Source of the DNA: JAEZVV01 sp036652035
GTDB taxonomy: Bacteria > Pseudomonadota > Gammaproteobacteria > Burkholderiales > Burkholderiaceae_F
Length of the DNA stretch: 40,544 nt
Reading direction: 5' to 3'
NCBI GenBank assembly: GCA_036652035.1
Contig: JAVVWR010000022.1
Coordinates: 1 to 40,544, forward strand
Shown: one piece after another, positions 32,643 to 40,544 of the stretch
Numbering within the stretch: the first letter of the stretch is position 1
How the letters are laid out: each line of letters opens with the position of its first letter
The notes under the pieces: model-generated
What the model was told of the DNA's origin: nothing
Databases searched by the model: none
Seen by the model: the letters and a program-made list of their open reading frames with translations, nothing else
Made by a program: the position numbers and the translations under genes

Positions 32643-35390
32643 ATGGACGACAACGCCCGTCGCATCTTCATCAAGCAAGGCATCGCCGCCGCTACGGCGA
32701 TCACGGTAGGCATCCCGGTCAGCGAAGACGCGGTCGCTCAAGCCAAGAGTGCTGACGCTGGCATTCAGTGGGACAAAGGGGTGTGCCGCTTCTGCGGCAC
32801 CGGCTGCGGGATCCAGATCGGCACCCAGGCGGGCCGCATCGTCGCCACCAAGGGCGATCCGGATGCGCCCGTCAATCGCGGTCTCAACTGCATCAAGGGT
32901 TATTTCAACAGCAAGATTCCCTATGGGGCCGATCGCCTGACCCAGCCGCTGATGCGGATGAAGGACGGCAAGTTCGACAAGAACGGCCAGTTCTATCCCG
33001 TCAGCTGGAAGGTGGCGATCGACGAGATGGAGCGCCAGTTTCGCAAGACCTACGCCGAGCTCGGGCCGACCGGGGTGTCGATCATCGGCAGCGGCCAATA
33101 CACGATCCAGGAAGGTTATGCCGCGGCCAAGCTGATGAAGGCGGGCTTTCGCTCGAACAACATCGACCCCAATGCGCGCCTGTGCATGGCGAGCGCGGTG
33201 GCGGCCTTCATGCAGGTCTTTGGCATCGATGAGCCGGCCAATCTCTACGGCGATATCGAGCTGGCCGATCTGATCGTGCTGTGGGGCGCCAACATGGCCG
33301 AGGCGCATCCGGTGCTGTGGTCTCGCATCACCGACCGCAAGCTCACCGCCAAGGCGATGCAGATCGTCAACATCACGACTTACGGCAACATGAGCTCGGG
33401 CCTCGCCGACCTCGAGATCATCATGAAGCCCAACGCCGATCTGGCGATCCAGAACTTCATTGCGCGCGAGATCGTCAAGCGCGGTCTGGTCAATCAGGCC
33501 TTCATCGACAAGCACTGCATTTTCGCCACGGGGCCAACCGATATCGGCTATGGCATGCGCGGCGACGACAAGGCCGCCTACCCGGCCGAGAAAGACGTTC
33601 TGCTGCGCGAACTCGAGGTCACGCTCGACAAGTACGAGGCGATCGGCCAGCGCCGCCAGGCGGGTGACAAGGTGGCGCAGAAAAACCGCGGCGCAGGTGC
33701 CGGCCGGATGTGGCAGATCAGCTTCGAGGAATTCAAGCGCGGGCTTGAACCCTACACGCTCGAGTTCGTGGCCGAACTTGCCAAGGGCGACCCCGACGAG
33801 CCCTTCGACGATTTCAAGCGCAAGTTAAAACAGCTCGCCGACCTCTATTGCGACACGGCGCGCAACACCGTGTCGTACTGGACCATGGGCTTTAACCAGA
33901 ACGTTCGCGGCACCTGGTTGAACGAGCAGACCTACATGATTCATCTGCTGCTCGGCAAATACGCCCAGCCCGGCAATGGCGCGTTCTCGCTCACCGGCCA
34001 GCCCTCGGCCTGCGGCACCGCACGCGAGGTTGGCACCTTCGCCCACCGCCTGCCGGCCGACATGGTGGTCACCAGCGCACCGGACCGAGCGCGCACCGAA
34101 AAGCTGTGGAAGCTTCCCGCCAATACGCTCAATCCGCAGGTCGGCAGCGCGATCATGAAGATCCTGCGCGACATGGAAGATGGCGCCATCAAGTTCTGCT
34201 GGGTTCAGGTGACCAATCCCTTCCAGTCCAATCCCAACGCCAACCACTGGCTCAAGGCCGCGCGCGAGAAAGATAACTTTGTGGTGGTGGCCGACGTCTA
34301 CCCGACCATTTCCGCCAAGGTGGCCGACCTGATCCTGCCGGCGGCGATCATCTTCGAGAAGTGGGGTGCTTACGGCAACGGCGAGCGCCGCACCCAGGTC
34401 TGGCGCCAGCGGATCGAGCCGCCTGGCGAGGCGCGTACCGATCTCTGGATGCTGATGGAGTTCGCTAAGCGCTTCAAGCTCAAGGACGTTTGGGGTGAAA
34501 AGTCCATTCCCGGGCTCAAGACCGAGGGCTACCCCGCCGGCAAGCTGCCCGACGTCTTGGCCGAAGCGCAGAAGATGGGCTATCGGCCCGATCAGACGCT
34601 CTATGAGGTCTTGTTCGCCACGCCCGAGAACAAAAAGGTCGCCTGGCCCGATCCGGTGGCGCAGGGCGCGGCCAATTCCACCGTTAAGTCGCTGGGCGAG
34701 AAGTGGTTCCCGGAAAAGGCGCTCTTTGACGAATACCGCCAGTTCGGTCTCGGTCACGGTCATGACCTGGGACCGTTCGACCTTTATTACCGCGCCGATG
34801 TTCGCGGCCTCACCTGGCCGGTGATCGACGGCAAGGAGACCTCGTATCGCTTCAACGGCCGCTTCGATCCCTACGTGAAAAAGGGGGCCGACTTCGACTT
34901 CTACGGCTCGGCGATGAAGGCGATTCCGGCCGGCAATCTCGACGGTGTGACCGACCCCAAGCCGGTTGCCAGCCCCGGCCGCGCCAAGATCTTCTTCCGG
35001 CCGTATGCGGCGCCCGCGGAATCGCCCGACCGCGTCTACGACCTCTGGCTTTGCACCGGCCGCATTCTTGAGCACTGGCACACCGGATCGATGACCCGGC
35101 GCGTTCCCGAACTGCATCGTGCCGCCCCCGCGGCGGTGCTCTACATGAATCCGGCCGATGCCGAGAAGCGCGGCTTGAAACGCAACGACATCGCCTGGAT
35201 CGAATCGCGCCGCGGCAAGATCAAGGCCGCAGTCGAGACCCAGGGCCGCAACAAAATGCCGCGCGGGACGACGTTCATGGCTTTCTTTGACGAGGGCGTG
35301 ATGGTCAACAAGCTGGTGATTGACGCCACCGATCCGATCTCGCTCGAGCCGGATTTCAAGAAATCCGCAGTCAAGGTTTTCAAGGCTTAG
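32643..35390 (+). CDS. napA: Periplasmic nitrate reductase catalytic subunit, long form
   Basis: NapA reduces nitrate to nitrite in the periplasm using a bis-MGD molybdenum cofactor and one [4Fe-4S] cluster. The 915-residue protein has a Tat-type leader (ARRIFIKQGIAAATAITV), cluster cysteines 48, 51, 55 and 83 (CRFCGTGCG, then NCIKGYF with Lys85), and the Mo-ligand Cys181 in NARLCMASAVAAF. It is about 85 residues longer than the E. coli enzyme (828). The extra segments, including IGYGMRGDDKAAYPAEKD and QISFEEFKRGLEPYTLEFVA, resemble the long NapA of Campylobacter and related Campylobacterota as I recall it. The ATG at 32643 gives the leader the correct position. No napD chaperone and no napC, napG, napH or napF is in the window. 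Confidence 0.95.
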   Translation: MDDNARRIFIKQGIAAATAITVGIPVSEDAVAQAKSADAGIQWDKGVCRFCGTGCGIQIGTQAGRIVATKGDPDAPVNRGLNCIKGYFNSKIPYGADRLTQPLMRMKDGKFDKNGQFYPVSWKVAIDEMERQFRKTYAELGPTGVSIIGSGQYTIQEGYAAAKLMKAGFRSNNIDPNARLCMASAVAAFMQVFGIDEPANLYGDIELADLIVLWGANMAEAHPVLWSRITDRKLTAKAMQIVNITTYGNMSSGLADLEIIMKPNADLAIQNFIAREIVKRGLVNQAFIDKHCIFATGPTDIGYGMRGDDKAAYPAEKDVLLRELEVTLDKYEAIGQRRQAGDKVAQKNRGAGAGRMWQISFEEFKRGLEPYTLEFVAELAKGDPDEPFDDFKRKLKQLADLYCDTARNTVSYWTMGFNQNVRGTWLNEQTYMIHLLLGKYAQPGNGAFSLTGQPSACGTAREVGTFAHRLPADMVVTSAPDRARTEKLWKLPANTLNPQVGSAIMKILRDMEDGAIKFCWVQVTNPFQSNPNANHWLKAAREKDNFVVVADVYPTISAKVADLILPAAIIFEKWGAYGNGERRTQVWRQRIEPPGEARTDLWMLMEFAKRFKLKDVWGEKSIPGLKTEGYPAGKLPDVLAEAQKMGYRPDQTLYEVLFATPENKKVAWPDPVAQGAANSTVKSLGEKWFPEKALFDEYRQFGLGHGHDLGPFDLYYRADVRGLTWPVIDGKETSYRFNGRFDPYVKKGADFDFYGSAMKAIPAGNLDGVTDPKPVASPGRAKIFFRPYAAPAESPDRVYDLWLCTGRILEHWHTGSMTRRVPELHRAAPAAVLYMNPADAEKRGLKRNDIAWIESRRGKIKAAVETQGRNKMPRGTTFMAFFDEGVMVNKLVIDATDPISLEPDFKKSAVKVFKA

Positions 35391-35405
35391 CCGGAGGCAG
35401 ACGCC

Positions 35406-35840
35406 ATGCGCAAACTGCTCGTGTTCTTGCTGGTGCTTGGTTCGGCGACGGTATTCGCTCAGTCAGGCCGACCGATCTCGGATTCCGATCTCGGATTGTC
35501 GAAAGGTAGCGTGTTCGATACGCCGACCCCGCCGATATTTGATTACGAAGGCGGTCCGCCCATCGTTCGCAACCCGGCGAGTCAGGCCCCGCCGCTGATT
35601 CCGCATCCGATCTCCGGTTACGTGCCCATCACGCCGGCGAGCAATATGTGTCTGGCCTGCCATGAGCGCCCGGCCGATGCCGGCAAGCCCGCGGCGGCGG
35701 GCGAGGCGCAGGCAATTCCGCTCAATCACTACGTCAAGAGCGGCAAGGAGCTCAAGCTCAATCGCGCGATGTACGACTGCCAGATCTGCCACGCACCCGC
35801 GGCCAACGTGAAACCCTTGGTAGGCAATTCGGCGCGCTGA
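35406..35840 (+). CDS. napB: Diheme cytochrome c subunit of periplasmic nitrate reductase
   Basis: NapB passes electrons to NapA. This 144-residue protein has a Sec signal (KLLVFLLVLGSATVFAQ), the NapB-like ISDSDLGLSKGSVFD segment, PPLIPHPISGYVPIT, and two c-type heme motifs CLACH (82-86) and CQICH (125-129). Probable distal ligands are His67 and His108. Size and motif spacing agree with NapB (about 130-150 residues). It starts 15 nt after napA, with GGAGG upstream, and a strong terminator follows 50 nt after its stop. Confidence 0.93.
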   Translation: MRKLLVFLLVLGSATVFAQSGRPISDSDLGLSKGSVFDTPTPPIFDYEGGPPIVRNPASQAPPLIPHPISGYVPITPASNMCLACHERPADAGKPAAAGEAQAIPLNHYVKSGKELKLNRAMYDCQICHAPAANVKPLVGNSAR

Positions 35841-35890
35841 AGCGGGAAAAGAGGCGTTAATCGAAAACCGGTCAGCCTATGGCTGGAAAC

Positions 35891-35919
35891 GAAAAACGGG
35901 CCGCGAAGGCCCGTTTTTC
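35891..35919 (+). terminator. Strong, probably bidirectional intrinsic terminator after napB
   Basis: A perfect 12-bp inverted repeat (35891-35902 with 35908-35919; 5-nt loop) is flanked by an A5 run in the 5' arm and a T5 run in the 3' arm, so it can stop transcripts from both sides: nap from the left and hsdR from the right. It marks the junction between the nap genes and the restriction-modification region. Confidence 0.9.
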
Positions 35920-36107
35920 TTGAATCCGTGGCGGAGAGGGGGGGGTGTCAAGAGCCTGCATTGGCGAGGGTTTACGGGAGGTCTGTCTTGTCTCGTCAAC
36001 CCAGGCTCACCGTGATGACGTGCTGGAACAGTTCCACTGAGTAATGCGGGTTGTTCATGGTCGCGGTGGCCCAGGCGTTGGCGTTGTTGAGATGCCGCTG
36101 TCTGTCC

Positions 36108-39100
36108 TCACACCAGCCCGCAATACCGCTCAAAGAACGCAGCGAGCTTGTCCAGCACAGCTTGCTTCTTGGTTGCATGGCCATTGCTCTTGGAGAATCT
36201 CGATACAGGCGGCAGGATTTTGGTGATTGCAGTGCCGGTGGCCGGGATGCTGCCGTCGCGGAAGGCGTTGTCGATGAAACTGTGCGCGGCCTCGGTGTTT
36301 AGGTTCTCCTCGGCGATGATGCGCTCCAGTTCCTCCACCTTCTTCGCCGCCACGAAGGCCTGCCACTGCGCATCCACCTTGGTCTTGGTGTTCACCGAAT
36401 CGACGAACTGTTCGATCAGGTCTTTCTTGTTACGCAAGGACGGACTGGAATTAATAGCGCGCTCGATGGTGGCGCGGATTTCCTTGTCGTCGCCGCTGCC
36501 TTTTTTCTTCAGGTACTGCTCGACCAGCAGCAGGATGTAATCGACGTTGATTTCCACCTGCTTGATGAGCTCGATCTCGAACACCACATCGTCGTTGATC
36601 GATTCCTTCTCCGCAGTCGACGCGCTGCGGAACTCCGCGTACAGGTTCAGGTACAGGCTCTGGTAGTCCTGAAACTCGCGGTCGGTGAGGATCTCGTACC
36701 CGGCAAAATCGTCGAAGGACGTGAGGATGTTTTTCAGCCGCAAGATCGAGCCGAACAACTTGATGAACGCCTTCTGTGCCGCCTCGCCGACGATGGCTTG
36801 GCCAAGAGGGAAGCCGGCCACCAGCTCACCAACGCGCTTCTCGTAGTCCTTGTAGTACTCGGCGTAGGGCTTGAGCAGCACGATCCCCTTGGCGTCTTTG
36901 TTGCCGAACAGGGCGAGGGCGTCGTTGGTCTCCTGCTCCAGATTGCGGAAGGAAACGATATTGCCGTAGGTCTTGACCGAATTGAGGATGCGGTTGGTGC
37001 GCGAATAGGCCTGTATCAAGCCATGAGCCTTCAGGTTCTTGTCCGCCCACAGGGTGTTGAGCGTGGTGGCGTCAAAGCCAGTCAGGAACATGTTGACCAC
37101 GAGGACGAGGTCCAGCTCACGTTTTTTCAGGCGCTGCGACAAATCCTTGTAGTAGTTCTGGAACTTGTCTGCCGAGGTGTCGAAGCTGGTGCCGAACAGC
37201 GCGTTGTAGTCCTGGATCGCGGTTTCCAGAAAATCGCGTGAGCTGGCATCCAGTCCATCGGTTTCAAACTCCTCCTCGCCCAAGAGGCCATCGGATTCCT
37301 CCTCGTTGGCGGCAAAGCTGTAAATCAGGCCGATCTTGAGCCGCTGCGCCTCGGGTAGCGCTTTTTGTTGCTCGGCGAACTCCGCGTAGTAGCGCTTGGC
37401 CGCGTCGATGGAGGCACAGGCGAATAGTGAGTTGAAGCCGATCAGGCGCTTGCCGTCGTGGCGGTAGCTGCTGGCACGCTTGGTTTTCTGGTCGAAGTGT
37501 TCGCGGATGTAGCCTGTGATCTGTGTGATGCGCTCCGGTGCCAGCAGTGCCCGTTCAGTGTCGATGGCCGATACCTGTTTGTCCTTGATCCCCGCAGGCA
37601 GTTTGATCGTGTTGATGTAGTCGATTCGAAACGGCAGCACGTTCTTGTCGTTGATCGCATCGACAATCGTGTAGGTGTGCAGCTTGTCGCCAAAGGCCTG
37701 CTGCGTGGTGCGTCGCCGCGGGTCGCCGCCCGTGCCCGAGTTCTCGGCAAAGATCGGTGTGCCGGTAAAGCCGAACAGGTGATAGCGCTGGAACACCCGC
37801 GTAATTTCGGCGTGCATGTCGCCGAACTGGCTGCGGTGGCATTCGTCGAAGATCACCACCACATGCGCCTCATACACCGGGTGCTTCTTGTTCTTGGCGA
37901 CGAAGCGGGAGAGCTTCTGGATGGTGGTGATGATGATGCGGGCGTTGGGGTCTTCCAACTGCCGTTGCAGCACCGCCGTAGACGTGTTCGAGTTGGCCGC
38001 GCCTTTCTCGAAGCGTTCGTACTCGCGCATGGTCTGATAGTCCAGATCCTTGCGATCCACCACAAACAGCACCTTGTCGATGTCCGACAAGCCGCGTGCC
38101 AGCTGCGCCGCCTTGAAGCTGGTCAGCGTTTTGCCGCTGCCGGTGGTGTGCCAGATGTAGCCACCTGCCGCCACGGTGCCGAGCTGCTTGTGGTTGGTGG
38201 CCGTCGCGATGCGCTGCAAGATGCGCTCGGCCGCCACGATCTGGTAGGGCCGCATCACCAGCAGCTTGCGATCCACATCGAACACACAGTATTTGGTGAG
38301 GACGTTCAGCAGCGAATGCTTGGCAAAGAAGGTCTTGGTGAAGCCCGTCAGTTCAGTGATGGGCTGATTTTTTGCGTCGGCCCACCAACTGGTGAAGGCA
38401 AAGCTGTTGGAGGTTTTGCTCTTGCTGCGCTTGGTTGTTTGCTCTTTCAAATGCCCATCGCGCACGGTGTTGCTGTAGTACTTGGTCAGCGTGCCGTTGC
38501 TGATGACGAAAAGCTGCACGTATTCGAACAAGCCCGAGCCCGCCCAGAAGCTATCGCGCTGGTAGCGGTTGATCTGGTTGAAGGCCTCGCGGATATCCAC
38601 GCCCCGGCGTTTCAATTCGATATGCACCATCGGTAGGCCATTGACCAGCACCGTCACATCGAAACGCGTGGCGCGCGTACCTTCAGATTCGTACTGGTTG
38701 ATGACCTGCAAGGCGTTGTTGTGGATGTTGGCCTTGTCGATCAGGTAGATGTTCTTGGTGCTGCCGTCGTCGCGCTTCAATACCTGGATGTAGTCTTCCT
38801 GGATGCGTGCGGTCTTTTCGAGGATGCCGTCGTTGGCCCCGGCGATGCTGGTGGTGAAAAAGCGCTCCCACTCGGCATCGGAGAAAGTGATCTTGTTGAG
38901 CCTTTCCAGCTGACAGCGCAGGTTGACCAGCAGCTCGACTTCCGAGGTGATGGCCAGGCAGTCATACGCCTGCACCTGCAACTGCTGGATGAAGGACTTT
39001 TCCAGATCTGCTTCTGACTGATACGCCGCCTCGCGCACCCCCAGCGCATCGGGCTGAAATTCGGCAACCACCGTGCTCTCGTTGGAAAGTGCAATCAGCT

Positions 39101-39131
39101 CGTAGCGGAAGGGCTTGAGGTCTTCGCTCAT
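36108..39131 (-). CDS. hsdR: Type I restriction enzyme R subunit
   Basis: HsdR is the DNA-translocating and cleaving subunit of a type I R-M complex. The 1007-residue protein has an N-terminal nuclease domain with Asp158 and Glu172-Leu-Lys174 (FDVTVLVNGLPMVHIELK), then an SF2 helicase motor: Walker A GSGKT at 331-335, DECH at 429-432, and the GFTGTP motif III-like segment. Motif VI-like QAYSRTNRI lies further on. The C-terminal region contacts the methylase. It resembles the type IC (EcoR124I) group. The ATG at 39129-39131 overlaps the hsdS stop as ATGA in both copies of the 55-bp sequence around the assembly gap, so it is the true start. GC content is visibly lower than in the biosynthetic genes to the left. 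Confidence 0.95.
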   Translation of the reverse strand: MSEDLKPFRYELIALSNESTVVAEFQPDALGVREAAYQSEADLEKSFIQQLQVQAYDCLAITSEVELLVNLRCQLERLNKITFSDAEWERFFTTSIAGANDGILEKTARIQEDYIQVLKRDDGSTKNIYLIDKANIHNNALQVINQYESEGTRATRFDVTVLVNGLPMVHIELKRRGVDIREAFNQINRYQRDSFWAGSGLFEYVQLFVISNGTLTKYYSNTVRDGHLKEQTTKRSKSKTSNSFAFTSWWADAKNQPITELTGFTKTFFAKHSLLNVLTKYCVFDVDRKLLVMRPYQIVAAERILQRIATATNHKQLGTVAAGGYIWHTTGSGKTLTSFKAAQLARGLSDIDKVLFVVDRKDLDYQTMREYERFEKGAANSNTSTAVLQRQLEDPNARIIITTIQKLSRFVAKNKKHPVYEAHVVVIFDECHRSQFGDMHAEITRVFQRYHLFGFTGTPIFAENSGTGGDPRRRTTQQAFGDKLHTYTIVDAINDKNVLPFRIDYINTIKLPAGIKDKQVSAIDTERALLAPERITQITGYIREHFDQKTKRASSYRHDGKRLIGFNSLFACASIDAAKRYYAEFAEQQKALPEAQRLKIGLIYSFAANEEESDGLLGEEEFETDGLDASSRDFLETAIQDYNALFGTSFDTSADKFQNYYKDLSQRLKKRELDLVLVVNMFLTGFDATTLNTLWADKNLKAHGLIQAYSRTNRILNSVKTYGNIVSFRNLEQETNDALALFGNKDAKGIVLLKPYAEYYKDYEKRVGELVAGFPLGQAIVGEAAQKAFIKLFGSILRLKNILTSFDDFAGYEILTDREFQDYQSLYLNLYAEFRSASTAEKESINDDVVFEIELIKQVEINVDYILLLVEQYLKKKGSGDDKEIRATIERAINSSPSLRNKKDLIEQFVDSVNTKTKVDAQWQAFVAAKKVEELERIIAEENLNTEAAHSFIDNAFRDGSIPATGTAITKILPPVSRFSKSNGHATKKQAVLDKLAAFFERYCGLV

Positions 39132-39169
39132 GCGGCTTCCTTGAACGTGAGCAGCCGGTCGCGGTAATG
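39115..39169. repeat. 55-bp direct repeat, left copy next to the assembly gap
   Basis: These 55 bases are identical to 39270-39324 on the other side of the N run. They span the end of hsdS and the start of hsdR. The most economical reading is that two contigs overlap here and were scaffolded with a false gap. Confidence 0.92.
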
Positions 39170-39269
39170 NNNNNNNNNNNNNNNNNNNNNNNNNNNNNNN
39201 NNNNNNNNNNNNNNNNNNNNNNNNNNNNNNNNNNNNNNNNNNNNNNNNNNNNNNNNNNNNNNNNNNNNN
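39170..39269. other. Assembly gap, 100 N
   Basis: Exactly 100 N form a standard placeholder for an unknown gap. Because both flanks carry the same 55 bases, the real gap may be absent. Collapsing it joins hsdS directly to hsdR with an ATGA overlap. Alternatively a real tandem duplication or another hsdS copy lies here. Confidence 0.97.
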
Positions 39270-39324
39270 TTGAGGTCTTCGCTCATGCGGCTTCCTTGAA
39301 CGTGAGCAGCCGGTCGCGGTAATG
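39270..39324. repeat. 55-bp direct repeat, right copy next to the assembly gap
   Basis: Identical to 39115-39169. It contains the last codons of the 3' hsdS half and the first codons of hsdR. Confidence 0.92.
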
Positions 39325-39868
39325 CGCGTACTGCTGGCGGCGGGCCTTGATCTCGGCGGGCAGGCCCGAGCTAATGTCATTCACCAGCGCATTGAATTTG
39401 TCGAGAATGGCGACGATGCGTTCCTGTTCTTCGAGCGGCGGAACCGGGATGCGAATTCTCAAAAGAATGTCATCGTTAAGGCTGACCCGCGTCGATAGGA
39501 CTGCCATCTGTGCGATCTGCGTTCTGAAATGCGTAGAGCGGAAAAAGTACGCAGCGAATTGTGGATCGACGACACCTTCCTCTTTCGGTCGAAGCCGTTT
39601 GGTGAATCCATTAAATGTCGCACAAGGATAATTTCTGAGTGCGGCGCAACTCATGCCAAGGCCTTCAAGGTCTTCGCTTGTTCTTGTGACGAAGACGTCG
39701 CCCGTATTAATCGAGTAGCGTGCTTGTTCTGTCGGAGTCGTATTGACAAGATCGGATAGTTCGACGGGAACAATAGGGTTGTTGAACACAGTTTTGAACG
39801 ATAAGAACGGATGGCCAAAGCCGAATTGATCCGCGCTCTTAGAAAGTCCCGAAGACGACTGGTATAAT

Positions 39869-39876
<8 letters not shown>
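39283..39876 (-). CDS. hsdS: Type I specificity subunit, 3' half (second TRD)
   Basis: This frame encodes the second target-recognition domain and the C-terminal conserved helix of HsdS. From the GTG at 39876 it reads 197 residues: GELYQSSSGLSKSADQFGFG, the TRD core with DVFVTRTSEDLEGLG, then IPVPPLEEQERIVAILDKFN and ARRQQYAHYRDRLLTFKEAA, which parallels the conserved region of the 5' half. The frame stays open upstream through the tetranucleotide tract but is shifted relative to the 5' half. With one repeat unit fewer it would continue directly from it, through RVTTVGELYQ. The GTG start is only the first plausible one in the present phase; independent translation is uncertain. The stop overlaps hsdR (ATGA). 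Confidence 0.85.

Positions 39877-40544
<668 letters not shown>

Noticed and set aside
35996..36184. 62-codon minus-strand frame overlapping the hsdR end
   Set aside because: It overlaps hsdR in another frame over much of its length and matches no family I recognise; at most its last part is a remnant, noted among the findings.

Overview
The window looks like a high-GC betaproteobacterial chromosome, most likely Burkholderiales or a close relative. The main evidence is gene order: leuC-(entericidin)-leuD-leuB-asd-fimV-truA-trpF-trpB-trpA-accD-folC-dedD-cvpA-purF-metZ is the arrangement I know from Burkholderiales, and aroC followed by an MFS transporter also fits. The species cannot be named from this sequence.

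Layout. (1) 1-4419, minus strand: a five-gene set reading leftward (degenerate MetY-like PLP-fold protein, alpha/beta hydrolase, LysE-type exporter, GNAT acetyltransferase, LysR regulator) that ends in a perfect intrinsic terminator at 19-54. (2) 4521-8491, plus strand: proline iminopeptidase, a two-CBS-domain protein, chorismate synthase aroC and an overlapping MFS transporter. (3) 8644-24676, plus strand: the biosynthetic backbone for leucine, aspartate semialdehyde, tryptophan, malonyl-CoA, folate and purines, with FimV, TruA, DedD and CvpA interspersed. Most junctions are 1-4 nt overlaps, so translational coupling is likely. (4) 24716-26006: metZ preceded by a SAM-II riboswitch aptamer and a terminator whose U-tract touches the metZ start codon. 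(5) 26202-32368: a tripartite RND efflux operon whose periplasmic adaptor carries a C-terminal OmpA-like domain. (6) 32643-35840: a NapA/NapB periplasmic nitrate reductase pair with an unusually long NapA, closed by a strong terminator at 35891-35919. (7) 36108-40544, minus strand: a type I restriction-modification locus (hsdS then hsdR; hsdM expected beyond the right edge), lower in GC and probably acquired.

The most notable system is the type I R-M locus. Its hsdS is split into two halves by a reading-frame change exactly at an 11-copy tetranucleotide tract (CAAG on the coding strand, 39887-39930). Losing one copy would fuse the halves into a full two-TRD specificity subunit, so this looks like an ON/OFF phase-variable (phasevarion-type) switch. 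The first half also has four tandem 12-bp repeats encoding Glu-Leu-Glu-Ala, the counterpart of the spacer-setting TAEL repeats of EcoR124I. The 100-N gap nearby is flanked by identical 55-bp sequences and is probably an assembly artefact; collapsing it gives an ATGA overlap between hsdS and hsdR.

Other strong observations are the SAM-II switch in a betaproteobacterial-type context, the MetY homologue that has lost its PLP-binding lysine (Glu209) while its paralogue MetZ in the same window keeps it, and the adaptor-OmpA fusion.
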